Shown: positions 1 through 9,363, numbered from the stretch's first letter. The stretch is 64,000 nucleotides of DNA from Saccharibacter sp. EH611 (GCF_009834765.1 NZ_WVHP01000021.1:310001-374000); one strand, 5' to 3'. Numbers and translations are program-made. Notes: generated by a model not told the origin, from the letters alone.

Positions 1-1
1 G

Positions 2-1561
2 ATTTATCTTCCAATGGGGGATGAAGGCGTGGTTGCGATGCTGGCGTGCGCGCGTATTGGTGCCATTCATGTGGTGGTGTTTGCTGGTTTTTCAGCCATG
101 GCACTGCATGAACGGCTTCAAGATACAGGTGCTGTGGCCGTCATTACGGCCAATGTGCAATGTCGCTCTGGGCGCGAATTACCCCTTAAAGCAGGAGTCG
201 ATGACGCTATCGCTTTAGGTGGTTGCGAGCATGTGGGCACAATCTTGGTATATGAGCGGACAGTAACAGCATGGCCGCGTCAGGAAGGGCGTGATTTTTC
301 CTACGCTGAGCTTGTTTCACAACAGCCGACAGAGTGTGCACCCGTGTCAGTTTCTGCGGAGCATCCTCTTTTCATTCTCTACACGTCAGGCTCTACAGGA
401 AAGCCGAAAGGCGTTGTGCACACGACGGCGGGGTATCTCCTTTGGGCGAAACTGACCATGTTGTGGTCTTATGACATCCAGCCGAGCGATGTTTTTTGGT
501 GCACAGCCGATATTGGGTGGATTACCGGTCATACTTACGTCACGTATGGCCCATTAGCAGCCGGCGCGACACAAGTGATTATGGAAGGCGTGCCACTTTA
601 TCCAGACGCGAGTCGAGTATGGAAGACCATCCAGCGCCATGCTGTTACGACCTTCTACACAGCGCCAACGCTCATTCGTGCGCTTATCAAGGCCGCTGCA
701 CAGGAGGATGTGTATGCCCCAGAATCGTATGATGTGTCCTCACTGAGGATCTTAAGCAGCGTTGGAGAGCCGATTGATGCAACAGCATGGCGCTGGTTTT
801 ACGAACATGTTGGGCACGGGCGCTGCCCTTACATTGATACATTTTTTCAAACAGAAACAGGCGGTCACGTTATTACGCCTATCCCCGGTGTAACGCCGCT
901 TGTTCCGGGTTCTTGCACGTTGCCTCTCCCGGGGATGGACGTAGTAATCGTTGATGAAGCAGGAGAACCTCGCCCATGGGGTCAAGGCGGGCTGTTAGTG
1001 ATCGCGTCGCCATGGCCTGCGATGGCACGCACTCTTTGGCGTGATGATGAACGCTACCGGCAGAGTTACTTTCCCGAGGAATTGGGGGGCACCCTGTATC
1101 TAGCAGGTGATGGTGCGGTGCGAGATGAGGATACGGGCTATTTTCGGATTACAGGTCGGATAGATGATGTGTTGAACGTCTCAGGCCATCGCCTAGGAAC
1201 AACAGAGATCGAGTCTGCCCTGAGTCGTTTAGATCATGTGGTCGCAGAGGTTGCTGTTGTAGGACAGCCTGACCCAAGCACAGGGGAGGCTGTATGTGCT
1301 TTTATTGTGCTCAAGAAAACTAATTATGGAGAAGAGGTGGCCCGCCAAATTGCTCAAGAATTGAGGCAACAGGTTGCACGAGATATTAGCCCAATTGCAA
1401 AGCCGAGGTTTATCCGATTTGGGCCGAATCTCCCTAAAACCCGGAGCGGGAAGGTGATGCGGCGTTTATTGCGTTCCTTTGCACACGGGGAAAAAGAGGA
1501 ACAAGATATCAGCACGTTGGAAGATCCTTCCGTTTTGGATCATTTCTCGGTGATTTATTAA
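2..1561 (+). CDS. acs: Acetyl-CoA synthetase, 5'-truncated by window edge
   Basis: AMP-forming acyl-CoA ligase that activates acetate to acetyl-CoA in the cytoplasm. The frame is open from base 2, so the N-terminus (about 130 residues in a full Acs of about 650) lies outside the window. Visible family motifs are the P-loop [11 protein letters not shown] near bases 380-410, [11 protein letters not shown], the SVGEP segment, QTETGG, the hinge [14 protein letters not shown] and the C-terminal [11 protein letters not shown] around the catalytic, acetylatable lysine. One oddity: the two tryptophans that normally precede QTETGG are two phenylalanines (842-847), the second aligning with the acetate-pocket Trp414 of Salmonella Acs. 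A related short- or medium-chain acyl-CoA synthetase is therefore possible, but overall similarity is Acs. No clear terminator follows. Confidence 0.93.
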   Translation: MYLPMGDEGVVAMLACARIGAIHVVVFAGFSAMALHERLQDTGAVAVITANVQCRSGRELPLKAGVDDAIALGGCEHVGTILVYERTVTAWPRQEGRDFSYAELVSQQPTECAPVSVSAEHPLFILYTSGSTGKPKGVVHTTAGYLLWAKLTMLWSYDIQPSDVFWCTADIGWITGHTYVTYGPLAAGATQVIMEGVPLYPDASRVWKTIQRHAVTTFYTAPTLIRALIKAAAQEDVYAPESYDVSSLRILSSVGEPIDATAWRWFYEHVGHGRCPYIDTFFQTETGGHVITPIPGVTPLVPGSCTLPLPGMDVVIVDEAGEPRPWGQGGLLVIASPWPAMARTLWRDDERYRQSYFPEELGGTLYLAGDGAVRDEDTGYFRITGRIDDVLNVSGHRLGTTEIESALSRLDHVVAEVAVVGQPDPSTGEAVCAFIVLKKTNYGEEVARQIAQELRQQVARDISPIAKPRFIRFGPNLPKTRSGKVMRRLLRSFAHGEKEEQDISTLEDPSVLDHFSVIY

Positions 1562-1757
1562 TGGTGCGCGGAAAAAGATTTCTTAAAGATTTTTTAGAAC
1601 CTTGCTGCTTTGCTGCTCTAAAGACGGTGTCAAACTACTCAAACCTCTTCTGCTACGCTTTTCTTGAAGGGCAGGGTTGCTTCTTTAAAAGCATTTTTTT
1701 GCTCTGAAATCGGAAAGGTGGCTTGCTCAAAACGTCATCCCTTGGCAGGGATAGAGC

Positions 1758-2663
1758 ATGAAGCTGCCGATTGCCTCTTATTGCTGTATATTGCCGCCTA
1801 GCGTTTTGCTGATGGTGAGTGTTGGTCTGATGACCAGTGCAGTGTCTGCGTATGGGCAAGAGGGAGTGTCACACAAATCAACCCATCATACTCATCATCA
1901 CGGGAAGGCCCGTCATCACGCACGTCATGCTCAGCATAGTACGGAAGAGGCAGGGCATCGCCATCATGTTTCTCATCATAAGAAACATGATGCCGCTAAG
2001 GGTGCTGCGGTAGGAGCCGTTGCTGGAGCTGTTAGCTCTGCAGCGATTAAGGAAAAGCCCATTGCGCCCCCTGCTTCGCAGGCAGGTGCTGCGGCGCCCT
2101 CAGAGGCTTCTGCCGATAATAAGGGAAGTGAAACGGGTCTCCCATTGCCGCGCTTTGCTGCTTTGCGGGCAGATCGCGTGTATATGCGGCGTGGGCCGGG
2201 GGAACGGTACCCGATCGATTGGGTGTATCATCGCCGTGAATATCCCGTGAAGATTGAGAGAGAGTTTGGCGTCTGGCGTCTTGTTGAAGACCTAGACGGC
2301 CAGAAGGGTTGGGTGCATCAGGTCACGCTACGAGGTGGTCGATCTTTTGTTATACCCGGCCCGCCGTCCCCAACTGGGGATGGAACGAGCCTTCCGACTG
2401 CACAACATGCAGATCCGCGTATTGTGGCTTATGTGCCAGAACAGGACATGTTGCGTGGTCAGAATCATGATGTCCCATTGATGAGCTCACAAGAGGCGAA
2501 CCAAAAAGTGGTCGCTGTGCTAGAACCCGGCACAGTAGGCACTATCAAAGCCTGCCCAAAGGGGTCATCATGGTGTCATGTCACAGTCAGGGGCTACGAT
2601 GGTTGGCTTGAACGCCAGTCATTGTGGGGGGTGCAACCCGGTGAAATCATTCAGCCTGACTGA
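1758..2663 (+). CDS. Exported His-rich SH3-domain protein
   Basis: Predicted secreted protein of 301 residues with a long signal peptide (hydrophobic to about residue 30, cleavage probably near AVSAYG). Residues 39-77 form a low-complexity tract with 16 histidines plus Lys/Arg. This is followed by an Ala/Pro linker and two bacterial SH3-like repeats, about residues 134-193 (typical VYMRRGPGERYP start and GWVHQ end) and about 222-290. Bacterial SH3 domains usually bind peptidoglycan or cell-wall peptides, so a periplasmic wall-associated role is inferred. The exact function is unknown. The His tract could bind metal or act as a pH-dependent charge patch. It lies 22 bp upstream of pyk and is probably cotranscribed with it. 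The cysteine pair near residues 266 and 273 in the second repeat may form a disulphide. Confidence 0.72.
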   Translation: MKLPIASYCCILPPSVLLMVSVGLMTSAVSAYGQEGVSHKSTHHTHHHGKARHHARHAQHSTEEAGHRHHVSHHKKHDAAKGAAVGAVAGAVSSAAIKEKPIAPPASQAGAAAPSEASADNKGSETGLPLPRFAALRADRVYMRRGPGERYPIDWVYHRREYPVKIEREFGVWRLVEDLDGQKGWVHQVTLRGGRSFVIPGPPSPTGDGTSLPTAQHADPRIVAYVPEQDMLRGQNHDVPLMSSQEANQKVVAVLEPGTVGTIKACPKGSSWCHVTVRGYDGWLERQSLWGVQPGEIIQPD

Positions 2664-2685
2664 ACACAGAAAGTCGAGGAATGTT

Positions 2686-4047
2686 ATGACAGCCAACAAC
2701 CATCATCGCCGCACACGGATTGTTGCGACCCTCGGGCCTGCATCGTCAACACCTGAGCAGATTGTTAATCTTGCTAAAGCAGGTGTGAATGTTTTCCGTC
2801 TGAACTTCTCTCACGGTTCGCACGATGAGCATGCAGCCCGTCATAAAGCGGTCCGCGAAGCGGAAGCAAAAGTGGGGCATCCACTTGCTGTTTTGGCTGA
2901 CTTCCAAGGGCCAAAGCTGCGCGTTGGCGTATTTGAAAATGGCCCAGTGATGCTGAAAAAAGGCCAAAAATTCCGTTTGGATCTAGATAAGGCACCAGGT
3001 AACGACAAGCGCGTTAATCTGCCACATCCAGAAATTATCTCAGCGATTGATGTTGGCCACCGTCTGCTTCTGGACGATGGTAAGATGGCCCTTAAGGTGC
3101 TGAGCAAAGATAAGAACGGCCTGGAAACTGAAGTTCTGGTGGGTGGTAAGCTCTCTGAACGTAAGGGTGTGAACGTTCCTGACGTTGCGCTGCCAATCCC
3201 AGCACTGACTGAAAAAGATCACAAAGACTTCAAGTTTGCTCTGTCTCTTGGTGTTGATATCGTGGCTCTGTCCTTCGTTCAGAAGCCAGAGGACATTCAG
3301 GAAGCTCGCGATATTGCGAAGGGCCAAGCTTGGATTGTCACCAAGCTGGAAAAACCACAAGCTGTGGATCAACTCGAAGAGATCATCCGCCTGTCCGATG
3401 CGCTGATGGTTGCACGTGGTGACCTGGGTGTGGAACTGCCAGCTGAGGAAGTTCCGGTCGTTCAGAAGCGTGCGATCAAGGAAGCTCGTCGTCAGGGCCG
3501 TCCGGTGATCGTGGCAACACAGATGCTGGAAAGCATGATCGACAGCCCATCACCAACCCGCGCTGAAGTATCTGACGTTGCGAACGCCGTGTATGACGGT
3601 GCGGATGCTGTAATGCTTTCTGCTGAGAGTGCTGCTGGTGGCTATGGTCTGGATGCTGTGAGCATTATGGCACGCACGGTTTCCCGTGTTGAGCGTGATG
3701 CTGACTGGCGTGCTCGTATGGACAATATGCGTCCAGTTGCTGAGCGCAGCATTCAGGGCTCTCAGGCAAAATCTGCTGGTGATGTTGCCCGTCATGCGGG
3801 TGCTTCGGCTCTGGCTGTGCAGACAGAAGATGGCCGTAGTGCTGTTCTCGTGTCTCGTGAACGCCCACATCAGCCTATTGTTGCTCTGACAAACGAAACG
3901 ACAGCACGTCGCTTGAGCGTGGTCTGGGGTGTCTTCCCGAAAGCAGCTTCTGACAAGAGCGAGATTGCTTCTTCTCCTGTCGTGAAGAGCGGTGACCATG
4001 TTGTTCTGCTTGACAGCAGCAAAGCGCTGAGCGTTGTGAAGGTCTAA
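2686..4047 (+). CDS. pyk: Pyruvate kinase
   Basis: Converts phosphoenolpyruvate and ADP to pyruvate and ATP, the last glycolytic step, in the cytoplasm. Visible motifs are the N-terminal RTRIVATLGPAS, RLNFSHG with the active-site Arg/Asn/Ser, the substrate segment TKLEKPQA, ARGDLGVELP, and MLESMIDSPSPTRAEVSDVANA followed by GADAVMLSAESA. At 453 residues it is slightly short at the C-terminal allosteric domain, which ends in the usual VVKV-like strand. The ATG at 2686 is chosen over an in-frame upstream start at 2578 because it has a CGAGGA ribosome site 5 bp ahead and the family N-terminus; the upstream start would overlap the preceding gene. Two hairpins follow it. Confidence 0.95.
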   Translation: MTANNHHRRTRIVATLGPASSTPEQIVNLAKAGVNVFRLNFSHGSHDEHAARHKAVREAEAKVGHPLAVLADFQGPKLRVGVFENGPVMLKKGQKFRLDLDKAPGNDKRVNLPHPEIISAIDVGHRLLLDDGKMALKVLSKDKNGLETEVLVGGKLSERKGVNVPDVALPIPALTEKDHKDFKFALSLGVDIVALSFVQKPEDIQEARDIAKGQAWIVTKLEKPQAVDQLEEIIRLSDALMVARGDLGVELPAEEVPVVQKRAIKEARRQGRPVIVATQMLESMIDSPSPTRAEVSDVANAVYDGADAVMLSAESAAGGYGLDAVSIMARTVSRVERDADWRARMDNMRPVAERSIQGSQAKSAGDVARHAGASALAVQTEDGRSAVLVSRERPHQPIVALTNETTARRLSVVWGVFPKAASDKSEIASSPVVKSGDHVVLLDSSKALSVVKV

Positions 4048-4070
4048 TCCATTAGATCATGATGATGCTG

Positions 4071-4100
4071 TCTTTCAGCTTCATATAAGAAGCTGAAAGA
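4071..4100 (+). other. Perfect 12-bp inverted repeat after pyk
   Basis: Arms 4071-4082 (TCTTTCAGCTTC) and 4089-4100 are perfectly complementary around a 6-base loop. There is no U-run, so it is not itself a classical terminator. It lies between the pyk stop and the terminator hairpin and may protect the pyk mRNA 3' end. Confidence 0.6.
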
Positions 4101-4106
4101 GCGTAT

Positions 4107-4146
4107 AAAAAACCCCGAGATAGCCGGTTGGCTCTCGGGGTTTTTT
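4107..4146. terminator. Bidirectional intrinsic terminator between pyk and tyrA
   Basis: CCCCGAGA (4113-4120) pairs with TCTCGGGG (4133-4140). The stem is flanked by A6 on the left and T6 on the right, so it can end transcription from pyk on the plus strand and from the convergent tyrA on the minus strand. Confidence 0.88.
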
Positions 4147-4164
4147 AATGAGCGGAAAGAGACG

Positions 4165-5058
4165 TTACGCTTGGAGATTTTCGAGCAAGCTTAAGCGAAT
4201 GCGCCGCCCACGTTCAATACGTTCAGTGATGGCGTCGCGATCTCCTGTGCGGATTGCTTCAGCCATCTTGGCTGTTTCCCCTTGGAAGCGCTCAAGCGTT
4301 TGGAGGATAATGTCACGATTGGCGAGGAAAATATCACGCCACATCACCGGGTCTGATCCAGCAATTCTGGTAAAATCACGGAAGCCAGAAGCGGCATAAT
4401 CTAAGACATCTGCACGTAAGTCGGTAGAAAGACGGTCTGCTGTATCGCAAATGGTAAAGGCGAGGAGATGGGGCAGGTGGCTGACCATTGCGCAAATCTG
4501 GTCGTGATAATGGGCCTCGACACGTCGTGTTCGTGCGCCACAGAGCTGCCATAGTGTTTCAACACGCTCAATGGCAGAAGAAGAGGCGCTTTCAGGAGGG
4601 ATAAGAAGGCACCAGCGCTCTTCAAAAAGGGTTGAGAAGCCCGCATCAGGGCCTGAATATTCTGTTCCTGCCATAGGATGGACAGGAACATAAGCAATAT
4701 CATTGGGAAGGTGAGGCGCGATTTCTTGGGTGATCGTGCTGCGGACTGACGCAACATCGCTCAAAATACTTCCTGATTTCATATGCGGTAAAGCCTGCTG
4801 CGCAACGGAAGCTACGGCCCCTGTTGGAATGCAGGACACAACAATATCAGCCTCCTGCACACCTTCAGCAAGAGATGTCGTTACCTGATCGGCAATCCCT
4901 AGGCTCTTCACGCGCTCCAGAACGTCAGCAGATTGGTCAATGGCAATCAGCCGTTGGGCAGTGGCTGGGTTTTGTTGGGCGCGGCGGAGGAGGGAAGAGC
5001 CAATTAAGCCTGGGCCGATAACAGCAAGCGTATGAAAAAGCGGGGACGGCGAGGACAT
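4165..5058 (-). CDS. tyrA: Prephenate/arogenate (cyclohexadienyl) dehydrogenase
   Basis: NAD(P)-dependent oxidation step of tyrosine synthesis (prephenate to hydroxyphenylpyruvate or arogenate to tyrosine). The N-terminal Rossmann motif is VIGPGLIGSSL (residues about 13-23); then come SCIPTGA, the substrate-binding segment VPVHPMAGTEYSG with its catalytic histidine, and the C-terminal helical dimer domain with HYHDQICAMVSHLPHLLA. At 297 residues it is a stand-alone enzyme without a chorismate mutase or ACT domain. It starts 12 bp after the stop of the HpnL-like gene on the same strand, so the two are probably one transcript. Whether it prefers prephenate or arogenate cannot be read from the sequence. 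Confidence 0.9.
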   Translation of the reverse strand: MSSPSPLFHTLAVIGPGLIGSSLLRRAQQNPATAQRLIAIDQSADVLERVKSLGIADQVTTSLAEGVQEADIVVSCIPTGAVASVAQQALPHMKSGSILSDVASVRSTITQEIAPHLPNDIAYVPVHPMAGTEYSGPDAGFSTLFEERWCLLIPPESASSSAIERVETLWQLCGARTRRVEAHYHDQICAMVSHLPHLLAFTICDTADRLSTDLRADVLDYAASGFRDFTRIAGSDPVMWRDIFLANRDIILQTLERFQGETAKMAEAIRTGDRDAITERIERGRRIRLSLLENLQA

Positions 5059-5070
5059 GGGAGCGGATAC

Positions 5071-6108
5071 TCAGGAGGAAGATGTGGAGGTTTTTTGAGT
5101 GCGGCGGAGCTGATGAAACTCATAATATTGCCAAAGCAGCAGGGTAGGGATCCCGATTACAATATCACGTCCACGACGGAGTAGAGAGAGGCTAAAGGCA
5201 ATGTCAGACGGGATGCCAAAGATTAGTCCGAGAGCGACATAAGCCCCTTCCTGTACGCCAAGCGCACCGGGGACGAGGAAGCCGGCAGACATAATGCCGC
5301 AGACGACGCCTTCAATTGCTGTGGCATCAAAGAAAGTGAGGGTGACACCCAACAACCGTAGGGAAAGCCACGTCATAAAGGCACTGCCCAGCCAACAAGC
5401 GAGATGAAGGGCAGCTCCACAGGCGATGCGCGAAGGACGGCTCCAAAGACTATCCAAATAGTTCTGGAAGTTTGTTGTATTTCCTGTAAGGGCGTCGCCC
5501 CAATCGGCAGAGGTATGTTTGGCTAAGAAATAGGCGAGCCGTTTAAGGAGGTTACCTCCATGTTGTTGTGTCCATATAAAGCCCGCCATGCCAAGGCTGA
5601 GCAAAACCATTGCGATGGACAGAGGCCAGATAAAACGTCCTGCGTCTTGATGGCCAATGAGGCAGAGAAGAGCGAGGACAATAAAAGCGATTTGTCCTAA
5701 AACTTCCGTCGTAATGTCGATGAGATTAGCAGCGACTCCTTCCGGCCAACCTATGTGAGTGTGGTCTGTGGTACGGCATGGGTGGCCTGCAGTGGTTGCA
5801 CGGATGCCAATAATCATTCCACCAAGTTGTGAGAAGGGCAAGCAAGCCGCAGCAGCGTCACGCACGAAACGAGCTGCGGTGAGACGTGCTAAACTAATAT
5901 CGGCAATACTTCCCTTCCAGGCGACCCCAAGGATGAGGTTAACGACGAATTGAACGGCAATAAGCAGGATAAAACCACCGATCCCAACTTTGCCGAGAGC
6001 AAGAAGAATGGAGTGTAATCCTGTTCTCAATGTGAGAAAGCAGAACAACACGACACCGATGAGAGTGAGAATAAAGGGAAGTGTTTTCTTCAAGATGAGC
6101 CACCGCAT
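5071..6108 (-). CDS. hpnL: HpnL-like integral membrane protein
   Basis: A polytopic protein of 345 residues of the lysylphosphatidylglycerol-synthase transmembrane (UPF0104) superfamily, most like the hopanoid-linked HpnL group. Hydrophobic segments are seen near residues 8-28, 38-60, 130-155, 160-180, 230-255 and 265-300. The conserved patch GFLVPGALGVQEGAY (about residues 275-290) matches the family signature with Pro/Gly and the VQEG motif. It lacks the C-terminal aminoacyl-transferase domain of true MprF. It is divergent from hpnA, which supports a role in hopanoid biology, possibly lipid transport as proposed for relatives; that function is inference. The tyrA gene follows 12 bp downstream. 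Confidence 0.75.
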   Translation of the reverse strand: MRWLILKKTLPFILTLIGVVLFCFLTLRTGLHSILLALGKVGIGGFILLIAVQFVVNLILGVAWKGSIADISLARLTAARFVRDAAAACLPFSQLGGMIIGIRATTAGHPCRTTDHTHIGWPEGVAANLIDITTEVLGQIAFIVLALLCLIGHQDAGRFIWPLSIAMVLLSLGMAGFIWTQQHGGNLLKRLAYFLAKHTSADWGDALTGNTTNFQNYLDSLWSRPSRIACGAALHLACWLGSAFMTWLSLRLLGVTLTFFDATAIEGVVCGIMSAGFLVPGALGVQEGAYVALGLIFGIPSDIAFSLSLLRRGRDIVIGIPTLLLWQYYEFHQLRRTQKTSTSSS

Positions 6109-6252
6109 GCCGTAAAAATACCCCGCTCTTTTAGGCTACTCTGTGTAGGGCGTCCAATAGATTGTCAGACGTCTTATACAGGCTTCCTCTTTCCCAATGA
6201 GAACAGGGTAGGTATATCCGTACGCTATTCTGGAGTAGGAAGGGAAGGCGAC

Positions 6253-7251
6253 ATGACAGAGGATATTACTCTTGTTACAGGAGCGACAGGCTTTGTCGGG
6301 TCAGCTGTGGCGCGTGTCCTGCTTGAGCGAGGGCATCGGCTGCGTGTACTTGTGCGTCCAACCTCAGATCGTAGCAACTTAAAAGATTTGTCCGTTGAGT
6401 ATGTGGAGGGCGATCTTTCGCGTCCAGACGATATGGCAGAAGCTCTGAAAGGGGTGACATACCTCTTTCATGTTGCCGCTGATTATAGGCTTTGGGTACC
6501 GAACCCTGAGAGTATGATGCAGGCGAATGTGGACGGTACGCGCCGTCTTATGCTGGCTGCCCAGCAAGCGGGTGTGAAAAAGATTGTTTATTGCTCATCT
6601 GTTGCAGCCCTAGCCACAGCGCATAACGGGATCCCCGCGACAGAGGCGGATCCGATTACGGAAGCGCAGATTGTTGGTGTTTATAAGAAGTCAAAATATC
6701 GTGCTGAGCAGGAAGTTCTGCGCTTGGTGCGAGAGCAAGGGCTTCCGGCAGTTATTGTGAATCCTTCTACGCCTGTTGGGCCGCGTGATATTAAGCCAAC
6801 CCCGACAGGGCAGATGATCCTTGATTGTGCGACAGGGCGGATGCCTGCCTATGTCGAAACGGGTCTTAATATTGTTCATGTTGATGATGTGGCAGAAGGG
6901 CATGCCTTGGCGCTGGAGAAAGGCGTGATCGGCGAGAAATATATTCTGGGTGGGCAGAATATGATGCTGGGTGAGTTGTTTGCGATTGTAACACGTTGTG
7001 CAGGCGGAAAAGCCCCGACAATTAAGCTGAAGCAGTCTTGGTTGTATCCTGTGGCGCTGGTCTCCGAAATTCTTGCGCGTACGGTCGGCATTGAACCTCG
7101 TGTAACGCGTGAAATGCTCGCCATGTCGAAAAAGTTGATGTACTTCTCCTCAGCAAAAGCTGAGAAAGTCTTGGGCTACCAAGCACGTCCTGCTCAAGAG
7201 GCAGTGGAAGATGCTGTCGCATGGTTTCGGCAGCATAAGCGTATGTCTTAA
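6253..7251 (+). CDS. hpnA: Hopanoid-associated sugar epimerase HpnA
   Basis: An extended short-chain dehydrogenase/reductase of 332 residues. Its N-terminal NAD(P) motif is VTGATGFVGSAVA and its catalytic Tyr/Lys pair is in VYKKSKYRAE with the upstream CSSVAA serine. The closest recognisable family is the hopanoid-cluster NAD-dependent sugar epimerase/dehydratase HpnA. Its substrate is not established. It may act on the sugar moiety or a biosynthetic intermediate of extended hopanoids. The ATG at 6253 has a good purine-rich ribosome site (AGGAAGGGAAGG). It is first in the plus-strand hopanoid run, 144 bp from divergent hpnL, so the promoter must lie in that gap; I could not pick one with confidence. 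Confidence 0.88.
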   Translation: MTEDITLVTGATGFVGSAVARVLLERGHRLRVLVRPTSDRSNLKDLSVEYVEGDLSRPDDMAEALKGVTYLFHVAADYRLWVPNPESMMQANVDGTRRLMLAAQQAGVKKIVYCSSVAALATAHNGIPATEADPITEAQIVGVYKKSKYRAEQEVLRLVREQGLPAVIVNPSTPVGPRDIKPTPTGQMILDCATGRMPAYVETGLNIVHVDDVAEGHALALEKGVIGEKYILGGQNMMLGELFAIVTRCAGGKAPTIKLKQSWLYPVALVSEILARTVGIEPRVTREMLAMSKKLMYFSSAKAEKVLGYQARPAQEAVEDAVAWFRQHKRMS

Positions 7252-7269
7252 GAGTGGGGTAAACGTTCT

Positions 7270-8421
7270 ATGTTATTTATTGGTGCCGTCCTGTCTTTGT
7301 GTGCTTGGGTAGGTCTGATTTTTTTTCACGGACGGTTTTGGGTGGGAGGCCCGTGGCTTAGTGAGGGCTTCGGTCTCTCGAGAGGCGCTCATCTAGCTCC
7401 TGATATTGCGATTATTGTGCCTGCGCGCGATGAAGCGGGTTCAATCGCCTCTAGCTTAACATCACTGCTGGAGCAGGACTATAAAGGACGGTTTCGCGTT
7501 ATCTTGGTGAATGATGAGAGCGAAGATAGCACAGCACATATTGCCCATTCGTTACCCGATCCTCATCAGCGTTTAACCATTGTGCAAGGGAAGCCGCATC
7601 CTTCAGGGTGGAGTGGCAAATTATGGGCCGTTAACCAAGGGGAGGAAGAGGCGTTGCGTACTCTCTCTCCGGATGGTTACGTGCTGCTCACCGATGCCGA
7701 TATTGTGCATGCACCGGATCATCTGTCCTCTTTGGTTGTACGTGCTCAGCGCGATAAGCTGGATATGGTCTCGGAGATGGTGAAGCTTAATTGCGTGACC
7801 TTTTGGGAACGTGCTTTAGTGCCTGCTTTCGTCTATTTCTTTGCGCTCCTTTATCCATTTCGTCAGGTGGCTGACCCACGCTCACCGATTGCTGGTGCGG
7901 CTGGTGGGACGATCTTATTGAAGCGGCCCATGTTGGAAAAGATTGGCGGTATTCGCTCGTTACGTCATGCGCTCATTGATGACTGTACTCTTGGAGCTCA
8001 TGTAAAAAAAGCAGGTGGACGGCTTTATTTGGGGATGAGTGAACAGGCATGGTCTATTCGCACCTATCAGCGTTTAGGTGATATTTGGCACATGATCGCT
8101 CGTAACGCTTATGTGCAGTTGCGTTACTCACCGTGGCGGCTTTTGGGGGCGTTGCTGGGAATGATATTGGTATGGTTACTGCCAGTTGGGCTGTTTTTGT
8201 TTTCACGTGGGAAGAAACGCTGGATCGGTGCTGCTGCTTATACCATGAGCTGTGTTAGTTTTGTGCCAACGTTACGCTGGTTTAACCTCTCTATATGGCG
8301 CGTTCTCCCTTTGCCATTAGTGGCTAGTTTTTATAGCTGTGCGACGATTGGATCGGCAGTCAATCATTATCGCGGCACAGGGGTGAAATGGCGTGGCCGT
8401 TTCTACGGGGATGAAACATGA
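7270..8421 (+). CDS. hpnB: Hopanoid-associated glycosyltransferase HpnB
   Basis: A family-2 (GT-A) membrane glycosyltransferase of 383 residues. An N-terminal membrane helix (about 1-20) precedes the nucleotide-sugar domain with IIVPARDEAGSI, VNDESEDST, the LLTDADI metal site and IDDCTLG. C-terminal membrane segments lie at about residues 295-315 and 320-355. It is the hopene-associated glycosyltransferase of hpn clusters. The donor sugar is unknown; a role in decorating hopanoids is inferred from context. It begins 18 bp after hpnA and its stop overlaps the hpnC start by four bases (ATGA, 8418-8421), suggesting coupled translation. Confidence 0.88.
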   Translation: MLFIGAVLSLCAWVGLIFFHGRFWVGGPWLSEGFGLSRGAHLAPDIAIIVPARDEAGSIASSLTSLLEQDYKGRFRVILVNDESEDSTAHIAHSLPDPHQRLTIVQGKPHPSGWSGKLWAVNQGEEEALRTLSPDGYVLLTDADIVHAPDHLSSLVVRAQRDKLDMVSEMVKLNCVTFWERALVPAFVYFFALLYPFRQVADPRSPIAGAAGGTILLKRPMLEKIGGIRSLRHALIDDCTLGAHVKKAGGRLYLGMSEQAWSIRTYQRLGDIWHMIARNAYVQLRYSPWRLLGALLGMILVWLLPVGLFLFSRGKKRWIGAAAYTMSCVSFVPTLRWFNLSIWRVLPLPLVASFYSCATIGSAVNHYRGTGVKWRGRFYGDET

Positions 8422-9293
8422 AAGGCACCAAACAAACGATGGCGGTTGATGATGTATGGGGCGCTGATGATGTGACCTCGGATAAAAAAATGGGGGATGA
8501 GAATTTCCCCGTCGGGTCGTTCCTGATTGCTCCTACATTGCGTCCTGCTGTGCATGCTTACTACCATTTTGCACGTGTTGCGGATGATATGGTGGACAAT
8601 ATTTCCCTTTCATCTGAGCAGAAGCTCCGTCGCCTAAAGGCTTTACGTGCAGTGTTTCTGGGTGAAGAAAAAGCACCAAAGCGCGCTGATGCACAAACAG
8701 CTGTTAAGCTCCGTCAGGTCTTTTTAGAGCGTCAACTTCCTTTTGACGTGGCGTCTGACTTGATTGAGGCTTTTTGCCTTGATGCGGAGAAAAGCCGTTA
8801 TCAAAGTTGGGATGAATTGCTCTATTATTGTCGTTATTCAGCGAACCCAGTTGGGCGTTTCCTTTTGACGCTTCACGGTGAGGATGAGGCCAGCTTTGGG
8901 CCATCTGATGCGTTGTGCACGGCATTGCAGATTGTGAACCATCTGCAAGATGTGTCTAAAGACCTGAAGACACTAGATCGCTGCTATGTGCCTTTGCCTT
9001 GGCTCGCAGATGAAGGTGTGTCTCTTCACGATTTAACCGCATCTCAGAGTTCGGCAGGGGTGAAGCGTGTTTTTGAGCGGATGCTCGTCCAAGTTGACGG
9101 GCTTAATCATTATGCACGAACATTGCCGTCTTTAATCCGAGATCGTCGTATGCGTTTAGAAGCGGCCGTCGTGGTTGGGTTGTGTCGGCGCTTAACGGAG
9201 CGCCTTCATCGGCAAGACCCGCTAGCAGAGCGTGTCTCTTTGACGAAGTTTGATGGTGTCAGAGCTCTTTCTGCAGCCATGCGGTATGTGTGA
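8418..9293 (+). CDS. hpnC: Hydroxysqualene synthase HpnC
   Basis: A squalene/phytoene synthase-fold enzyme that converts presqualene diphosphate to hydroxysqualene, the second of the three bacterial squalene steps. The hallmark ENFPVGSFLI segment is at about residues 28-37. The first aspartate-rich motif is ARVADDMVD (about 53-61), and the second is NHLQDVSKD (about 174-182). It is 291 residues long. Its start overlaps the hpnB stop (ATGA). The downstream gene encodes the paralogous first-step enzyme HpnD, the usual pairing. Confidence 0.9.
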   Translation: MKGTKQTMAVDDVWGADDVTSDKKMGDENFPVGSFLIAPTLRPAVHAYYHFARVADDMVDNISLSSEQKLRRLKALRAVFLGEEKAPKRADAQTAVKLRQVFLERQLPFDVASDLIEAFCLDAEKSRYQSWDELLYYCRYSANPVGRFLLTLHGEDEASFGPSDALCTALQIVNHLQDVSKDLKTLDRCYVPLPWLADEGVSLHDLTASQSSAGVKRVFERMLVQVDGLNHYARTLPSLIRDRRMRLEAAVVVGLCRRLTERLHRQDPLAERVSLTKFDGVRALSAAMRYV

Positions 9294-9363
9294 TAGAGAC
9301 AATACGCAAGAGGTCACGGCAATAACACTGCGTGGCGCGGTTCTACAAATGAGGGAAAAGAGA

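Noticed and set aside
3550-3999. A 149-codon minus-strand frame inside pyk
   Set aside because: Antisense to conserved pyruvate kinase motifs; no ribosome site and unusual composition.
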